Counted from the first letter of the stretch, positions 18,555-29,126 are shown. The stretch: DNA of 64,000 nt from Sphingobium sp. AS12 (GCF_019097845.1 NZ_JAHRGM010000001.1:558001-622000); one strand, 5' to 3'. The notes: generated by a model from the letters alone, not told the origin. Made by a program: numbers and translations.

Positions 18555-19215
18555 CGCACCCCATATCCCCGACGAAGCCGAGACCCGCGCGCGCTGGGGC
18601 GCGTTTGCGTGGACGGCGGAGAATGCCGAGCAGGTAAAAACCATCATCGCCCGCTATCCCGCCGGTCGCCAGCAGTCGGCGGTCATGCCGCTGCTCGACC
18701 TTGCCCAGCGGCAGGTGGGGGCGGAGACGCAGACGCAAGGCTGGCTGCCCGTGCCGGTGATGGAATATATCGGCGATCAGCTCGATATGCCCTATATGCG
18801 CGTCTACGAAGTCGCGACCTTCTACACCATGTACAATTTGGCGCCCGTGGGCCGCTATCATGTACAGGTGTGCGGCACGACGCCCTGCATGTTGCGCGGC
18901 TCCGACGATGTATTCGCGGCCTGCAAGAACAAGGGCTTGGTCAAGGGCGCGACGACGCCCGACGGCCTGTTCACGCTGACCGAAGTCGAGTGTCTGGGCG
19001 CGTGCGCCAATGCGCCGATGGTCCAGATCAACGACGATAATTACGAAGATCTGACCTATGACAGCATGAGCGCGGTGCTGGAAACGCTGGCCGCTGGTGG
19101 TCAGCCCAAGATCGGCCCGCAGATCGAGCGTCAGACGAGTTGCCCGGAGGGTGGCCCGACGACGCTCAAAGAGATGGTCGAGGGCAATCATGATTATCGG
19201 GGGGCGTGGGCGTGA
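18547..19215 (+). CDS. nuoE: NADH-quinone oxidoreductase subunit E
   Basis: NuoE is the 24-kDa subunit carrying a 2Fe-2S cluster next to the flavin. The 222-residue product shows the four cysteines in VCGTTPCMLRG and EVECLGACANAPMVQIN. The N-terminal helices resemble the family, and the last 40 residues are a variable tail. The ATG lies within the end of the preceding small gene. A 106-base gap with a palindromic repeat follows. Confidence 0.95.
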   Translation: MADAPHIPDEAETRARWGAFAWTAENAEQVKTIIARYPAGRQQSAVMPLLDLAQRQVGAETQTQGWLPVPVMEYIGDQLDMPYMRVYEVATFYTMYNLAPVGRYHVQVCGTTPCMLRGSDDVFAACKNKGLVKGATTPDGLFTLTEVECLGACANAPMVQINDDNYEDLTYDSMSAVLETLAAGGQPKIGPQIERQTSCPEGGPTTLKEMVEGNHDYRGAWA

Positions 19216-19227
19216 CGCATTTCACCT

Positions 19228-19305
19228 CCGTCATCCCAGCGAAGGCTGGGATCTCGTGCGTTGGCGCGCTGCCGCCTGAGACCCCAGCCTTCGCTGGGGT
19301 GACGG
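19228..19305. repeat. Extragenic palindromic repeat, family B, nuoE side
   Basis: Two 28-base arms (19228-19255 and 19278-19305) are inverted copies with two mismatches around a 22-base loop. Their ends read CCGTCATCCCAGCGAAGG and the complement. The same sequence family recurs at 22846-22927 between nuoG and nuoH. Confidence 0.88.
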
Positions 19306-19321
19306 TGAATGGTGCCGTCGC

Positions 19322-19471
19322 ATGAGCGCCCTGATCGCCATCATCCTTGGTCTGATCATCTTCGTGATCGCGCTCAAGATTATCGGGGCGGTGCTGGGTC
19401 TGGTCATCGGGCTGGGGCTGGCCGTCATCATCTATTTCGTGGCTGAAAAACTGATCGGAAAGGGCCGCTGA
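19322..19471 (+). CDS. Tiny hydrophobic membrane protein between nuoE and nuoF
   Basis: An open frame of 49 residues begins [19 protein letters not shown] and ends [10 protein letters not shown]. It forms one long or two short transmembrane helices with a basic tail. Its TGA shares one base with the nuoF ATG (TGATG), the arrangement seen at true junctions in this operon, which supports translation. No good ribosome binding site is visible before its ATG. The product is too short for many annotation pipelines. Function is unknown. Confidence 0.6.
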   Translation: MSALIAIILGLIIFVIALKIIGAVLGLVIGLGLAVIIYFVAEKLIGKGR

Positions 19472-20817
19472 TGGCCGACGAAACCGCCCCTGTTGCGCCG
19501 CCGCCTCCACCGCCGTTCGTCGGCCCGCTGGAGGACCGGGACCGCATCTTCACCAATGTCCATGGCTTTCAGGACTGGGGGATCGACGCGGCGATCATGC
19601 GTGGCGACTGGGATAATACCAGGGCGCTGCTGGCGCTGGGCCAGGACGCGATCATCGACATCATGAAGGCGTCGAACCTGCGCGGCCGTGGCGGCGCGGG
19701 CTTCCCGACGGGCATGAAGTGGAGCTTCATGCCCAAGGAAAGCAAGGATGGCCGTCCCAGCTTCCTGGTGATCAACGCCGACGAATCCGAACCGGGGTCT
19801 TGCAAGGACCGCGAGATCATCCGCCACGATCCGCACAAGCTGATCGAAGGGGCGCTGGTCGCGGGCTTCGCGATGCGCGCGCGGGCGGCCTATATCTATA
19901 TTCGCGGCGAGTTCATCTACGAAGCCAAGGTGTTGTTCGCGGCGGTCGAGCAGGCTTATGCCAAAGGCTTCATCGGCAAAAATGCCTGCGGGTCGGGCTA
20001 TGATTTCGACGTGTTCGTGCATCGCGGCGCGGGCGCTTACATCTGCGGCGAGGAAACCGCGCAGATCGAGAGCCTGGAAGGCAAGAAGGGTCAGCCACGC
20101 CTGAAACCGCCTTTCCCGGCGGGCGCGGGTCTCTATGGCTGCCCCACCACGGTCAACAATGTCGAGAGCATCGCGGTGTCGCCGACGATCCTGCGGCGCG
20201 GCGCGGCCTGGTTCAACCGCTTCGGGCGGGAGGGTAATCGCGGCACCAAGCTGTTCCAGATCAGCGGTCATGTGAACAAGCCCTGCGTGGTCGAGGAATC
20301 GATGTCGATCCCGTTCCGCGAACTGATCGACCGTCATTGCGGCGGCATTCGTGGCGGATGGGACAATCTGCTGGCGGTGATCCCCGGCGGATCGTCGGTG
20401 CCCTTGGTCCCCGCGCGCGAAATCATGGACGCGCCGATGGACTTTGACGGGCTGAAGGCGCTCGGCTCCGGCCTTGGCACTGCCGCCGTCATCGTCATGG
20501 ACAAGTCCACCGACATCGTCCGCGCCATTTCGCGCCTGTCCTATTTCTACAAGCATGAAAGCTGCGGCCAATGCACGCCATGCCGCGAAGGCACGGGCTG
20601 GATGTGGCGGGTGATGGAACGGTTGCGCACTGGCGACGCGGACCTCTCCGAAATCGACATGCTGCATCAGGTGACCAAGCAGGTCGAAGGCCACACCATC
20701 TGCGCGCTGGGCGACGCAGCGGCCTGGCCGATCCAGGGGCTGATCAAACATTTCCGGCCTGAAATCGAGCGGCGGATCAACGAGCGCGGCGCGCCGGTGA
20801 TGGAGGCAGCGGAGTAA
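19471..20817 (+). CDS. nuoF: NADH-quinone oxidoreductase subunit F
   Basis: NuoF is the NADH- and FMN-binding subunit with the N3 4Fe-4S cluster. The 448-residue product shows the NADH/FMN motif [14 protein letters not shown], the [14 protein letters not shown] region, [12 protein letters not shown], and the cluster ligands [12 protein letters not shown] with the later TICALGD. A proline-rich start (APPPPPPF) precedes the core. Its ATG overlaps the tiny upstream gene, and nuoG follows after two bases. Confidence 0.97.
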   Translation: MADETAPVAPPPPPPFVGPLEDRDRIFTNVHGFQDWGIDAAIMRGDWDNTRALLALGQDAIIDIMKASNLRGRGGAGFPTGMKWSFMPKESKDGRPSFLVINADESEPGSCKDREIIRHDPHKLIEGALVAGFAMRARAAYIYIRGEFIYEAKVLFAAVEQAYAKGFIGKNACGSGYDFDVFVHRGAGAYICGEETAQIESLEGKKGQPRLKPPFPAGAGLYGCPTTVNNVESIAVSPTILRRGAAWFNRFGREGNRGTKLFQISGHVNKPCVVEESMSIPFRELIDRHCGGIRGGWDNLLAVIPGGSSVPLVPAREIMDAPMDFDGLKALGSGLGTAAVIVMDKSTDIVRAISRLSYFYKHESCGQCTPCREGTGWMWRVMERLRTGDADLSEIDMLHQVTKQVEGHTICALGDAAAWPIQGLIKHFRPEIERRINERGAPVMEAAE

Positions 20818-20819
20818 TC

Positions 20820-22826
20820 ATGCCCAAGGTCAAAGTTGACGGCGTAGAATTGGACGTTCCGGCGGGCGCCACCGTCCTGCAGGCGTGTGAGCTGGCGGGG
20901 AAGGAAATTCCGCGCTTTTGTTATCATGAGCGGCTGTCCATTGCGGGCAATTGCCGCATGTGCCTGGTCGAGGTGAAGCCCGGACCGCCCAAGCCGCAGG
21001 CGTCGTGCGCGCTGCCCGCTGCCGAGGGGCAGGAGATCCGCACCGACAGCGAAATGGTCAAGAAGGCGCGCGAAGGGGTGATGGAGTTTCTCCTCATCAA
21101 CCATCCGCTCGATTGCCCGATTTGCGACCAGGGTGGCGAATGCGATTTGCAGGACCAGTCGGTCGCCTACGGCCGCGGCGCGTCGCGCTATGACGAAAAT
21201 AAGCGCGCGGTGACCGAGAAGAATATGGGTCCGATCGTCAAGACGGTCATGACCCGCTGCATTCAATGCACCCGTTGCGTGCGCTTTGCCGAGGAAGTCG
21301 CGGGTGTGCCGGAAATCGGCGCCATCTATCGCGGCGAAAATATGCAGATCACCACCTATCTGGAACATGCCGCCAAGAGCGAGCTGTCGGGCAATGTGGT
21401 CGATCTTTGCCCGGTCGGTGCGCTGACCGCCAAGCCTTATGCGTTCGAAGCGCGACCCTGGGAGCTGAAAAAGACCCATGCGATCGACGTGATGGATGCC
21501 GTTGGCACCAACATCCGTCTCGACAGCCGGGGCCGTCAGGTGCTGCGCGCGGTGCCGCGCATCAATGATGACGTGAACGAGGAATGGGCGTCAGACAAGA
21601 CCCGGCACAATGTCGATGGTCTGGTGCGCAAGCGGCTCGACAAGCCTTATGTGCGGCGGGACGGCAAGCTGGTCCCGGCGACCTGGGCGGAGGCTTTTGC
21701 AGCCATCGCGGCGGTTCAGCATGGCGGCAGCGTTGCCGCTATCGCGGGCGACCTGCTCGATTGCGAGACGATGTTTGCCGGCAAGGCGCTGGTCGAGAAA
21801 CTGGGCGGGACGATGCTCGAAGGGCGTCAGACCGGCCTTGCCTATGACGTGTCGAGCCTGTCGTCGGTGGTGTTCAACACGCCGCTCGCCGATCTGGAAA
21901 CCGCCGACGTCATCTTGCTAGTCGGCACCAATTTGCGCTGGGAAGCGCCGCTGGTGAACACGCGGCTGCGCAAGGCGATCAAGAAGGGTGCCAAGGTTTT
22001 TGGCATCGGGCCTGAGTTTGACCTGACCTACAAGGTCGAGTGGCTGGGCAATGATGCGTCGCTGCTGGGCAAGCTGCCCGACGCAGTGATCGAGGCGTTT
22101 GGCAAGGCCGCGCGGCCCGCGATGATCGTGGGTGGCGGTGTGCTGGCCAAGGACGGCGCGCATGGCGACACGCTGGCGCTGGTCGAGACGCTGGGCCTGA
22201 TCAAGGACGGCTGGAACGGTTACAACGTTCTGCATTTTGCGGCGGCGCGGATGGGCGGGTTGATGCTCGGCTATGCCACGGCTGGCGGGATCAAGGCTGT
22301 GGCGGCGGTCAAGCCAAAGCTGCTGTTTGCGCTGGGCGCGGATGAGGTCGATTATGCCGCCTTCTCTGACAGCTTCAAAGTCTATGTCGGCCATCATGGC
22401 GACAAGGGCGCGCACGCGGCGGACGTGATCCTGCCGGGGGCCAGCTATGCCGAAAAGGCTGGCACCTATGTCAATCTGGAAGGCCGGGTGCAGCGGGGCG
22501 AAAAAGCCGTGTTCGCGCCGGGCGATGCCCGTGAGGACTGGTCGATCCTGCGCGCTCTGTCCGAAGTGATGGGCGCGACGCTGCCGTTCGACAATTTCGA
22601 GCAACTGCGCGCTGAAATGATCAAGGCGGTGCCTGCATTGGGTGTCGAGGGTCTGGCCGATTATGGCTGGTCGATCCCATCCTTGCCCACCGGCGCGACC
22701 GGCGAACTGGCTTCGCCGATCAAGGATTTCTACCTGACCAACGCCGTCTGCCGCGCCAGCCCGACGATGCAGCAATGCTCGGCCGAACTAGTCCATGGGG
22801 TTGAATTTGCGGAGGCGGCGGAATGA
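20820..22826 (+). CDS. nuoG: NADH-quinone oxidoreductase subunit G
   Basis: NuoG is the 75-kDa subunit holding several Fe-S clusters in the peripheral arm. Ligands are visible in FCYHERLSIAGNCRMC, CPICDQGGECDLQDQ, the RCIQCTRCVRF stretch and DLCPVGALT. The C-terminal half is a molybdopterin-oxidoreductase-like domain without active-site function in this family. The 668-residue length is the short alphaproteobacterial/mitochondrial type. A palindromic repeat separates it from nuoH. Confidence 0.96.
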   Translation: MPKVKVDGVELDVPAGATVLQACELAGKEIPRFCYHERLSIAGNCRMCLVEVKPGPPKPQASCALPAAEGQEIRTDSEMVKKAREGVMEFLLINHPLDCPICDQGGECDLQDQSVAYGRGASRYDENKRAVTEKNMGPIVKTVMTRCIQCTRCVRFAEEVAGVPEIGAIYRGENMQITTYLEHAAKSELSGNVVDLCPVGALTAKPYAFEARPWELKKTHAIDVMDAVGTNIRLDSRGRQVLRAVPRINDDVNEEWASDKTRHNVDGLVRKRLDKPYVRRDGKLVPATWAEAFAAIAAVQHGGSVAAIAGDLLDCETMFAGKALVEKLGGTMLEGRQTGLAYDVSSLSSVVFNTPLADLETADVILLVGTNLRWEAPLVNTRLRKAIKKGAKVFGIGPEFDLTYKVEWLGNDASLLGKLPDAVIEAFGKAARPAMIVGGGVLAKDGAHGDTLALVETLGLIKDGWNGYNVLHFAAARMGGLMLGYATAGGIKAVAAVKPKLLFALGADEVDYAAFSDSFKVYVGHHGDKGAHAADVILPGASYAEKAGTYVNLEGRVQRGEKAVFAPGDAREDWSILRALSEVMGATLPFDNFEQLRAEMIKAVPALGVEGLADYGWSIPSLPTGATGELASPIKDFYLTNAVCRASPTMQQCSAELVHGVEFAEAAE

Positions 22827-22845
22827 GTCGGGTCATCGCAACTTT

Positions 22846-22927
22846 CGTCATCCCAGTGAAGGCTGGGATATCTCTTCCTTCCCACGCTGCCAAGAAAAGT
22901 GGGATGCCAGCCTTCGCTGGCATGACG
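22846..22927. repeat. Extragenic palindromic repeat, family B, nuoG-nuoH junction
   Basis: Arms at 22846-22869 (CGTCATCCCAGTGAAGG and on) and 22904-22927 are inverted copies with three mismatches. It is the same family as the element at 19228-19305. It fills nearly the whole space between nuoG and nuoH, ending 17 bases before the nuoH start. Confidence 0.86.
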
Positions 22928-22944
22928 GTTGGGGAATTTAGCAA

Positions 22945-23994
22945 GTGACCGCTTTCTTCCAAAATCTGGGCCTGCCCTTTGCAGGTGCCTGGTTCCTCTC
23001 GACCATCATCGGCATCCTCGTGATCGCCCTGCCGCTTATGCTGGCCGTCGCGATGATCATCTATGCCGATCGCAAGATCTGGGCCGCGATGGCGCTGCGG
23101 CGCGGGCCGAACGTGGTTGGTCCCTTCGGCCTGCTCCAGTCCTTTGCGGACGGGGCCAAGGTGTTCCTGCAGGAAACGATCATCCCGTCGGCGGCGAACA
23201 AGGCGCTGTTCATCATCGCGCCGATCATCACCTTCACGGTGGCGCTGCTGGCCTGGGCGGTGGTGCCATTCGACGTCGGCGTGGTGCTGGCGGACATCAA
23301 TGTCGGGCTGCTCTACATTCTCGCCATCTCGTCGCTGGGCGTGTACGGCATCGTGCTGGCGGGCTGGGCGTCCAATTCCAAATATCCATTCTATTCCGCG
23401 ATCCGCGCATCCGCGCAGATGATCAGCTATGAAGTCTCGATCGGCTTCATCCTGATCTGCGTCGTGCTGTGGGCAGGCAGCTTCAACCTGACCGCGATCG
23501 TGGAAAGCCAGAAGGGTTATTATGGCTTTCTGAACGGCAATGGCTTTAATCCGCTGCTCTTCCCGATGGCGATCATGTTCCTGATCTCCGCCATGGCCGA
23601 AACCGCGCGCGCGCCGTTCGATCTGACCGAAGCGGAAAGCGAACTGGTCGCGGGCTACCAGACCGAATATTCGTCCATGGCCTTCGCGCTCTACTGGCTG
23701 GGCGAATATGCCAACGTCATCCTGATGTGCGCATTGAATGCGATCCTGTTCTGGGGCGGCTATCTGCCCCCGGTCGACTGGGCGCCGCTCTATTATGTGC
23801 CGGGCATCCTCTGGCTGTTCGCCAAGATCCTCTTCTTCTTCTTCGTCTTTTCCTGGGTAAAGGCGACGGTGCCCCGCTACCGATATGACCAGCTGATGCG
23901 GCTGGGCTGGAAGATTTTTCTGCCCACCTCGCTCTTCTTCGTCTTTCTGGTGTCGGGCTTCCTCATGCTGACGCGCTATGGAGGCGCACAATGA
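22945..23994 (+). CDS. nuoH: NADH-quinone oxidoreductase subunit H
   Basis: NuoH is the membrane subunit that joins the arms and helps form the quinone channel. The 349-residue product has about eight helices, the [19 protein letters not shown] motif, and the long acidic loop [20 protein letters not shown]. The start is GTG at 22945; there is no upstream in-frame alternative after the repeat. The stop overlaps the nuoI start (ATGA). Confidence 0.96.
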   Translation: MTAFFQNLGLPFAGAWFLSTIIGILVIALPLMLAVAMIIYADRKIWAAMALRRGPNVVGPFGLLQSFADGAKVFLQETIIPSAANKALFIIAPIITFTVALLAWAVVPFDVGVVLADINVGLLYILAISSLGVYGIVLAGWASNSKYPFYSAIRASAQMISYEVSIGFILICVVLWAGSFNLTAIVESQKGYYGFLNGNGFNPLLFPMAIMFLISAMAETARAPFDLTEAESELVAGYQTEYSSMAFALYWLGEYANVILMCALNAILFWGGYLPPVDWAPLYYVPGILWLFAKILFFFFVFSWVKATVPRYRYDQLMRLGWKIFLPTSLFFVFLVSGFLMLTRYGGAQ

Positions 23995-24476
23995 GCCTCG
24001 GATATTACGTCAAAAGCTTCACCCTCTGGGAGTTTGTGAAGGCGCACTGGCTGACCTTGAAATATTTTTTCAAGCCCAAGGCGACGATCAACTACCCTTA
24101 CGAGAAGAACCCGATTTCGCCGCGGTTCCGGGGCGAACATGCGCTGCGCCGCTATCCCAACGGGGAAGAGCGCTGCATCGCGTGCAAGTTGTGCGAGGCC
24201 GTATGTCCGGCGCAGGCGATCACCATCGAGGCGCAGCCGCGCGAGGATGGCAGCCGCCGCACGACGCGCTACGACATCGACATGACCAAGTGCATCTATT
24301 GCGGTTTCTGCCAGGAAGCCTGCCCGGTGGACGCGGTGGTGGAAGGCCCGAATTTCGAGTTTGCGACCGAAACCCGCGAGGAGCTGATCTACGACAAGGC
24401 AAAGCTTCTTGAAAATGGTGACAAGTGGGAACGCGCGATCGCCGCGAACCTTGCCGCCGATGCGCCTTATCGGTAA
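23991..24476 (+). CDS. nuoI: NADH-quinone oxidoreductase subunit I
   Basis: NuoI is the 23-kDa ferredoxin-like subunit with two 4Fe-4S clusters (N6a and N6b). Ligand sets are [12 protein letters not shown] and [12 protein letters not shown]. The 161-residue length is usual. The ATG overlaps the nuoH TGA. A 124-base gap containing a palindromic repeat separates it from nuoJ. Confidence 0.97.
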   Translation: MSLGYYVKSFTLWEFVKAHWLTLKYFFKPKATINYPYEKNPISPRFRGEHALRRYPNGEERCIACKLCEAVCPAQAITIEAQPREDGSRRTTRYDIDMTKCIYCGFCQEACPVDAVVEGPNFEFATETREELIYDKAKLLENGDKWERAIAANLAADAPYR

Positions 24477-24500
24477 TGCGCGCCGTGATTTACACATACC

Positions 24501-24577
24501 CCGTTCGGGCTGAGCCTGTCGAAGCCTTGTCCTTCTGTTCAAGAAGAGCGGCCCTTCGACAAGCTCAGGGCGAACGG
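24501..24577. repeat. Extragenic palindromic repeat, family C, nuoI-nuoJ junction
   Basis: Arms begin CCGTTCGGGCTGAGCCTG (24501) and end with GCTCAGGGCGAACGG (24577), forming an interrupted inverted repeat around GTCGAAG/CTTCGAC. The same family recurs at 61749-61847, and a shortened relative may be present at 33991-34031. Elements of this sequence style are common in sphingomonad genomes. Confidence 0.85.
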
Positions 24578-24600
24578 ATGCTGGGGGGTCTTTGGGACCA

Positions 24601-25212
24601 ATGATCCATGTTCTCGCCTTTTACCTGTTCGCGATCCTGGTGGTGTCCAGCGGTGCGCTGACGATCCTGTCGCGCAACCCGGTCCATTCGGTGTTGTGGC
24701 TGATCCTGGCCTTCTTCAACGCGGCGGGTCTGATGATCCTGCTGGGCGCTGAGTTCATCGCGATGCTGCTCGTCATCGTCTATGTCGGCGCGGTCGCGGT
24801 GCTGTTCCTGTTCGTCGTCATGATGCTCGACATCGACTTTGCCGAATTGCGCGCGGGTTTCGTCAGCTACCTGCCTTTTGGCCTGCTGATCGCTTTTGTG
24901 CTGTTGGCCGAGATCGTACTGGGCATCGGCCTGTGGAGCGCTGGCCCCATCGAACTGGCGCAGCGCGCCGCGCCGACTGCGCCGGAGGTGTCGAACATCA
25001 AGGCGATCGGTACGCTGCTTTATACCCGCTACATCTTCCTGTTCGAGGCGGCGGGCATCGTCCTGCTGGTCGCGATGATCGGTGCGATCGTCCTGACCCA
25101 TCGGGCGCGGGGCGGGGTGAAGGGCCAGACTATCGCCAAGCAGAATCGCCGCCGTCCGCAGGATGCGGTCCGCAATATCAATCAGCCCGTCGGGCAGGGG
25201 GTGGAGCTGTGA
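24601..25212 (+). CDS. nuoJ: NADH-quinone oxidoreductase subunit J
   Basis: NuoJ is a membrane subunit of the proton-pumping arm. The 203-residue product has five hydrophobic helices with the typical [19 protein letters not shown] and [19 protein letters not shown] chose the ATG at 24601; a TTG at 24592 is in frame but less likely. A basic tail of about 30 residues ends the protein. Its stop overlaps the nuoK GTG. Confidence 0.95.
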   Translation: MIHVLAFYLFAILVVSSGALTILSRNPVHSVLWLILAFFNAAGLMILLGAEFIAMLLVIVYVGAVAVLFLFVVMMLDIDFAELRAGFVSYLPFGLLIAFVLLAEIVLGIGLWSAGPIELAQRAAPTAPEVSNIKAIGTLLYTRYIFLFEAAGIVLLVAMIGAIVLTHRARGGVKGQTIAKQNRRRPQDAVRNINQPVGQGVEL

Positions 25213-25514
25213 TCGGCCTTCAACATTATATGGTGGTCAGCGCCATCCTGTTCGTGATGGGGGTGCTGGGCATCTTCATCAACCGCAAGAATGTCATCAT
25301 CATTCTGATGGCGATCGAGCTGATTTTGCTCAGCGTGAACATCAACCTTGTCGCCTTCAGCGCCTTTCTGGGCGATCTGGTGGGGCAGGTGTTCAGCATG
25401 TTCGTGCTGACCGTCGCGGCGGGTGAGGCGGCCATCGGGCTTGCCATCCTCGTCATTTACTTCCGTGGTCGCGGCACCATCGCCGTCGACGATGTCAACC
25501 GGATGAAGGGCTGA
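25209..25514 (+). CDS. nuoK: NADH-quinone oxidoreductase subunit K
   Basis: NuoK is a 101-residue, three-helix antiporter-like subunit homologous to MrpC. It shows [20 protein letters not shown] with the conserved membrane Glu, followed by NLVAFSAFL and [13 protein letters not shown] with the second Glu. The start is GTG at 25209, overlapping the nuoJ TGA as GTGA. nuoL begins ten bases after its stop. Confidence 0.95.
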   Translation: MIGLQHYMVVSAILFVMGVLGIFINRKNVIIILMAIELILLSVNINLVAFSAFLGDLVGQVFSMFVLTVAAGEAAIGLAILVIYFRGRGTIAVDDVNRMKG

Positions 25515-25524
25515 GCCTGAACTC

Positions 25525-27561
25525 ATGATCCAGCTTATCGTTCTTCTTCCGCTGCTGGCCGCTGCCATTGCGGGCCTTGGCAACAAGGCGCTGGGCAAGC
25601 TGCCCGCCAAGATCCTCACCACCGGCGCGCTGTTCATTTCCTGCGCGCTGAGCTGGCCGATCTTCATCAGCTTCCTGACGGGCAGCGCGGAAGCGCATGT
25701 CACGCCGCTGTTTACCTGGATCCAGTCGGGCAGCTTCGACGCGCAATGGGCGCTGCGGGTCGATGCGATGACGGCGGTCATGCTGGTGGTCATCACCAGC
25801 GTGTCCAGCCTCGTCCACCTCTATAGCTGGGGCTATATGGATGAGGAGCCAGATCAGCCGCGCTTCTTCGCCTATCTCTCGCTCTTCACCTTTGCGATGC
25901 TGATGCTCGTGACCGCGAACAATCTGCTCCAGATGTTCTTCGGTTGGGAAGGGGTGGGCCTTGCCTCTTACCTGCTCATCGGTTTCTGGTTCCGCAAGCC
26001 ATCGGCCAATGCCGCTGCGATCAAGGCGTTCGTTGTCAATCGCGTGGGCGACCTTGGCTTCATGATGGGGATTTTCGGCACCTATCTGGTGTTCAATACC
26101 ATCTCCATCCCCGAAATATTGGAAATGGCCCCGTCGATGACGGGATCGACCATTGGATTCCTGGGCCATCGCTTCGATACGATGACGGTGCTGTGTTTGC
26201 TGCTGTTCGTGGGTGCCATGGGCAAGTCGGCGCAGCTTGGCCTCCACACCTGGTTGCCGGACGCGATGGAAGGGCCGACGCCTGTGTCGGCGCTGATCCA
26301 CGCCGCGACCATGGTCACGGCGGGCGTGTTCATGGTGTGCCGCCTGTCGCCGATGTTCGAAACGTCGGCAACGGCGCTGACCGTGGTGACCTATGTCGGC
26401 GCTGCGACCTGCCTGTTCGCGGCGACCGTTGGCACGGTGCAGACCGACATCAAGCGCGTCATCGCTTATTCAACCTGCTCGCAGCTGGGCTATATGTTCT
26501 TCGCCGCGGGGGTCGGCGCCTATGGCGCGGCGATGTTCCACCTGTTCACCCACGCCTTTTTCAAGGCTTTGCTGTTCCTGGGGGCCGGTTCGGTCATCCA
26601 TGCGATGCACCATGAGCAGGATATGCGCTGTTATGGCGCGCTGCGGAAAGAAATCCCGATCACCTTCTGGACGATGACGCTGGGGACGCTGGCCATCACG
26701 GGCGTTGGCCTGCCGCTGGTCGGCGTCGGCTTTGCGGGCTTCTATTCCAAGGACGGTATCCTCGAAGCGGCCTATGCCGCTGGCGGGGCGGGGACCGGCG
26801 CGTTTCTGGTCGGTATCTTTGCCGCTTTGCTCACCAGCTTCTATTCGTGGCGGCTGGTGTTCCTGACCTTCTTCGGCAAAGCTCGCTGGGCCGCGTCGGA
26901 GCATATCCAGCACGCGCTGCATGATGCGCATGGTCATGATGATCATCATGACGATCATGCGCATGACGACCATCATCACGCGCCCGTCACCGGGACCGGC
27001 GGTTATCATCCGCATGAAAGCCCGTGGGTCATGCTGGTGCCGCTGATCGTGCTGAGCCTTGGCGCGGTGTTTGCCGGTTTCCTGTTCCACGACCAGTTTA
27101 TCGGTGCCGAAGGCGGTATCGAATTCTGGAAGGGCGCATTGTCATTCGACAGCCATTTGATGCACGCCGCGCATGAAGTGCCAACATGGGTCAAGTTCGC
27201 GCCGTTCACGGTGATGCTGACCGGGCTGCTGATCGCCTGGCTCGCCTATATCAAGAATACCGACTGGCCGCAGCGCTTCGTCGCGACCTTCACTGGTCTA
27301 TACACGTTCCTGCTCAACAAATGGTATTTTGACGAGCTGTATAACGTGCTGTTCGTCAAGCCAGCCTTCGCCATCGGCCGCTTCTTCTGGAAGTTCGGTG
27401 ACGTCGGTTTCATCGACCGGTTCGGACCCAATGGTCTGGCGGCTTTGGTCGTGCAGGGCAATAAAGTGACCCGTCGGCTCCAGTCCGGCTACCTCTACAC
27501 CTACGCGCTGGTGATGCTGATTGGCCTCGCCGCTGCCGCAACCTGGGCGATGACACGATAA
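25525..27561 (+). CDS. nuoL: NADH-quinone oxidoreductase subunit L with His-rich loop
   Basis: NuoL is the distal antiporter-like proton-pumping subunit, with the long lateral helix at its C-terminus. The 678-residue product has about fifteen helices. Typical motifs are [36 protein letters not shown] and the Lys-containing [15 protein letters not shown] striking His/Asp-rich loop lies at about residues 459-487, with clusters such as [17 protein letters not shown]. It is likely at the membrane surface and might bind metal. The stop shares a base with the nuoM start. Confidence 0.96.
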   Translation: MIQLIVLLPLLAAAIAGLGNKALGKLPAKILTTGALFISCALSWPIFISFLTGSAEAHVTPLFTWIQSGSFDAQWALRVDAMTAVMLVVITSVSSLVHLYSWGYMDEEPDQPRFFAYLSLFTFAMLMLVTANNLLQMFFGWEGVGLASYLLIGFWFRKPSANAAAIKAFVVNRVGDLGFMMGIFGTYLVFNTISIPEILEMAPSMTGSTIGFLGHRFDTMTVLCLLLFVGAMGKSAQLGLHTWLPDAMEGPTPVSALIHAATMVTAGVFMVCRLSPMFETSATALTVVTYVGAATCLFAATVGTVQTDIKRVIAYSTCSQLGYMFFAAGVGAYGAAMFHLFTHAFFKALLFLGAGSVIHAMHHEQDMRCYGALRKEIPITFWTMTLGTLAITGVGLPLVGVGFAGFYSKDGILEAAYAAGGAGTGAFLVGIFAALLTSFYSWRLVFLTFFGKARWAASEHIQHALHDAHGHDDHHDDHAHDDHHHAPVTGTGGYHPHESPWVMLVPLIVLSLGAVFAGFLFHDQFIGAEGGIEFWKGALSFDSHLMHAAHEVPTWVKFAPFTVMLTGLLIAWLAYIKNTDWPQRFVATFTGLYTFLLNKWYFDELYNVLFVKPAFAIGRFFWKFGDVGFIDRFGPNGLAALVVQGNKVTRRLQSGYLYTYALVMLIGLAAAATWAMTR

Positions 27562-29126
27562 TGGACGGCTTCCCCATCCTTTCCCTGATGATGGCAGTGC
27601 CGATGGCGGGGGCCATCGCCTGTCTGTTCGTGGGCGCGAACAGCGCGCGCTGGATCGCCCTGATCGCCACTCTGGTCGATTTCGTGCTGGGCATGGCCCT
27701 GTGGGCGAATTTCGACCAGTCGGGCGGCGGCGCACAGTGGCAGTTTCAGGAATATGCGCCGATCTTCGGCAAATTCGCCTGGGCGCTGGGTATCGACGGC
27801 ATCGCGCTGATGCTGATCGCGCTGACCGTGTTCCTGATGCCGATCTGCATCGGCGCGAGCTGGAACGCGATCGAAAAGCGCGTCGGCGAATATATGGCGG
27901 CCTTCCTGTTCATGGAGGTGCTGATGATCGGCGTCTTTACGGCGCAGGATCTCTACCTTTTCTACATCATGTTCGAAGCCGGCCTGATCCCGATGTATCT
28001 GATCATCGGCATCTGGGGTGGCGCGGACCGTATCTACGCCAGCTATAAATTCTTCCTCTACACATTGTTCGGATCGGTCCTGATGCTGATCGCGATGATG
28101 TGGATGGTGCATGAGGCCGGGACGACCGAAATCCCCGTGCTGATGGCCTATAATTTCGATCCCCATGTCCAGACCTGGTTGTTCCTGGCCTTCTTCGCCA
28201 GCTTCGCGGTCAAGATGCCGATGTGGCCGGTCCACACATGGTTGCCTGACGCGCACGTTCAGGCACCGACCGCGGGGTCTGTCATCCTGGCGGGCGTGCT
28301 GCTGAAGATGGGTGGCTATGGCTTCATCCGCTTCTCCCTGCCGATGTTCCCCGAAGCCTCGGCGCAACTCGCGCCTCTGGTCTGGGGCCTGTCGATGGTC
28401 GCGGTGGTCTACACCTCGCTGGTCGCGCTCGTGCAGTCGGACATGAAGAAGCTGATCGCCTATTCGTCGGTCGCGCATATGGCGATCGTCACGGTCGGCC
28501 TGTTCGCCTTCAACCAGGCGGGCATCGAAGGCGCGATGATGGTGATGCTGGGCCATGGTCTGGTCGCGGGCGCGCTGTTCCTGTGTGTCGGCGTGATCTA
28601 TGATCGCCTGCATACCCGCGAGATTGCGCGCTATGGTGGCCTGTCGATCAACATGCCGCGCTATGCCATGCTGTTCCTGTTCTTCACCATGGCGTCGGTC
28701 GGCCTGCCCGGCACGTCCAACTTCGTCGGCGAATTTCTGGCGCTGATGGGTATTTATCAGGCATCCACCTGGGTGGCGCTGGTCTGCACCACGGGCATCA
28801 TCCTGGGCGCGGCCTACATGCTCTACCTCTATCGCCGCATCTGCTATGGTGAGCAGGTCAATGCCGATGCCGCCGCGATGCCCGACCTGTCGGGGCGCGA
28901 AATCTGGCTGCTGGCACCGATTGCCGCTGTTGTGCTGTGGATGGGGGTCTATCCCGAAAGCTTCCTCAAGCCGATGCGCCCGGATATTCTCGCTCTCGAA
29001 GCCCGCCTCGCGCCTGCCGCTCCGGCGGGAGACTCCAAGATCAAGATGGGTGCGCCCAAGCCTGCGGGTGAAGCGCATGAAGAAGCCCATCACGAAGAAG
29101 CCCCTGCGCACGGGGAGGCGCACTGA
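27561..29126 (+). CDS. nuoM: NADH-quinone oxidoreductase subunit M
   Basis: NuoM is a second antiporter-like proton-pumping subunit. The 521-residue product shows GIDGIALMLIALTVFLMP, FYIMFEAGLIPMYLIIGIWG with the essential membrane Glu, and HTWLPDAHVQAPTAGSVIL. The C-terminus is an unusual soluble tail with repeated Glu-Ala-His, ending APAHGEAH. It starts on the last base of the nuoL stop and ends overlapping nuoN. Confidence 0.96.
   Translation: MDGFPILSLMMAVPMAGAIACLFVGANSARWIALIATLVDFVLGMALWANFDQSGGGAQWQFQEYAPIFGKFAWALGIDGIALMLIALTVFLMPICIGASWNAIEKRVGEYMAAFLFMEVLMIGVFTAQDLYLFYIMFEAGLIPMYLIIGIWGGADRIYASYKFFLYTLFGSVLMLIAMMWMVHEAGTTEIPVLMAYNFDPHVQTWLFLAFFASFAVKMPMWPVHTWLPDAHVQAPTAGSVILAGVLLKMGGYGFIRFSLPMFPEASAQLAPLVWGLSMVAVVYTSLVALVQSDMKKLIAYSSVAHMAIVTVGLFAFNQAGIEGAMMVMLGHGLVAGALFLCVGVIYDRLHTREIARYGGLSINMPRYAMLFLFFTMASVGLPGTSNFVGEFLALMGIYQASTWVALVCTTGIILGAAYMLYLYRRICYGEQVNADAAAMPDLSGREIWLLAPIAAVVLWMGVYPESFLKPMRPDILALEARLAPAAPAGDSKIKMGAPKPAGEAHEEAHHEEAPAHGEAH

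Noticed and set aside
19228..19305. Inverted repeat considered as ends of an insertion sequence
   Set aside because: The arms are only 22 bases apart, leaving no room for a transposase, and the same structure recurs as a whole unit elsewhere.
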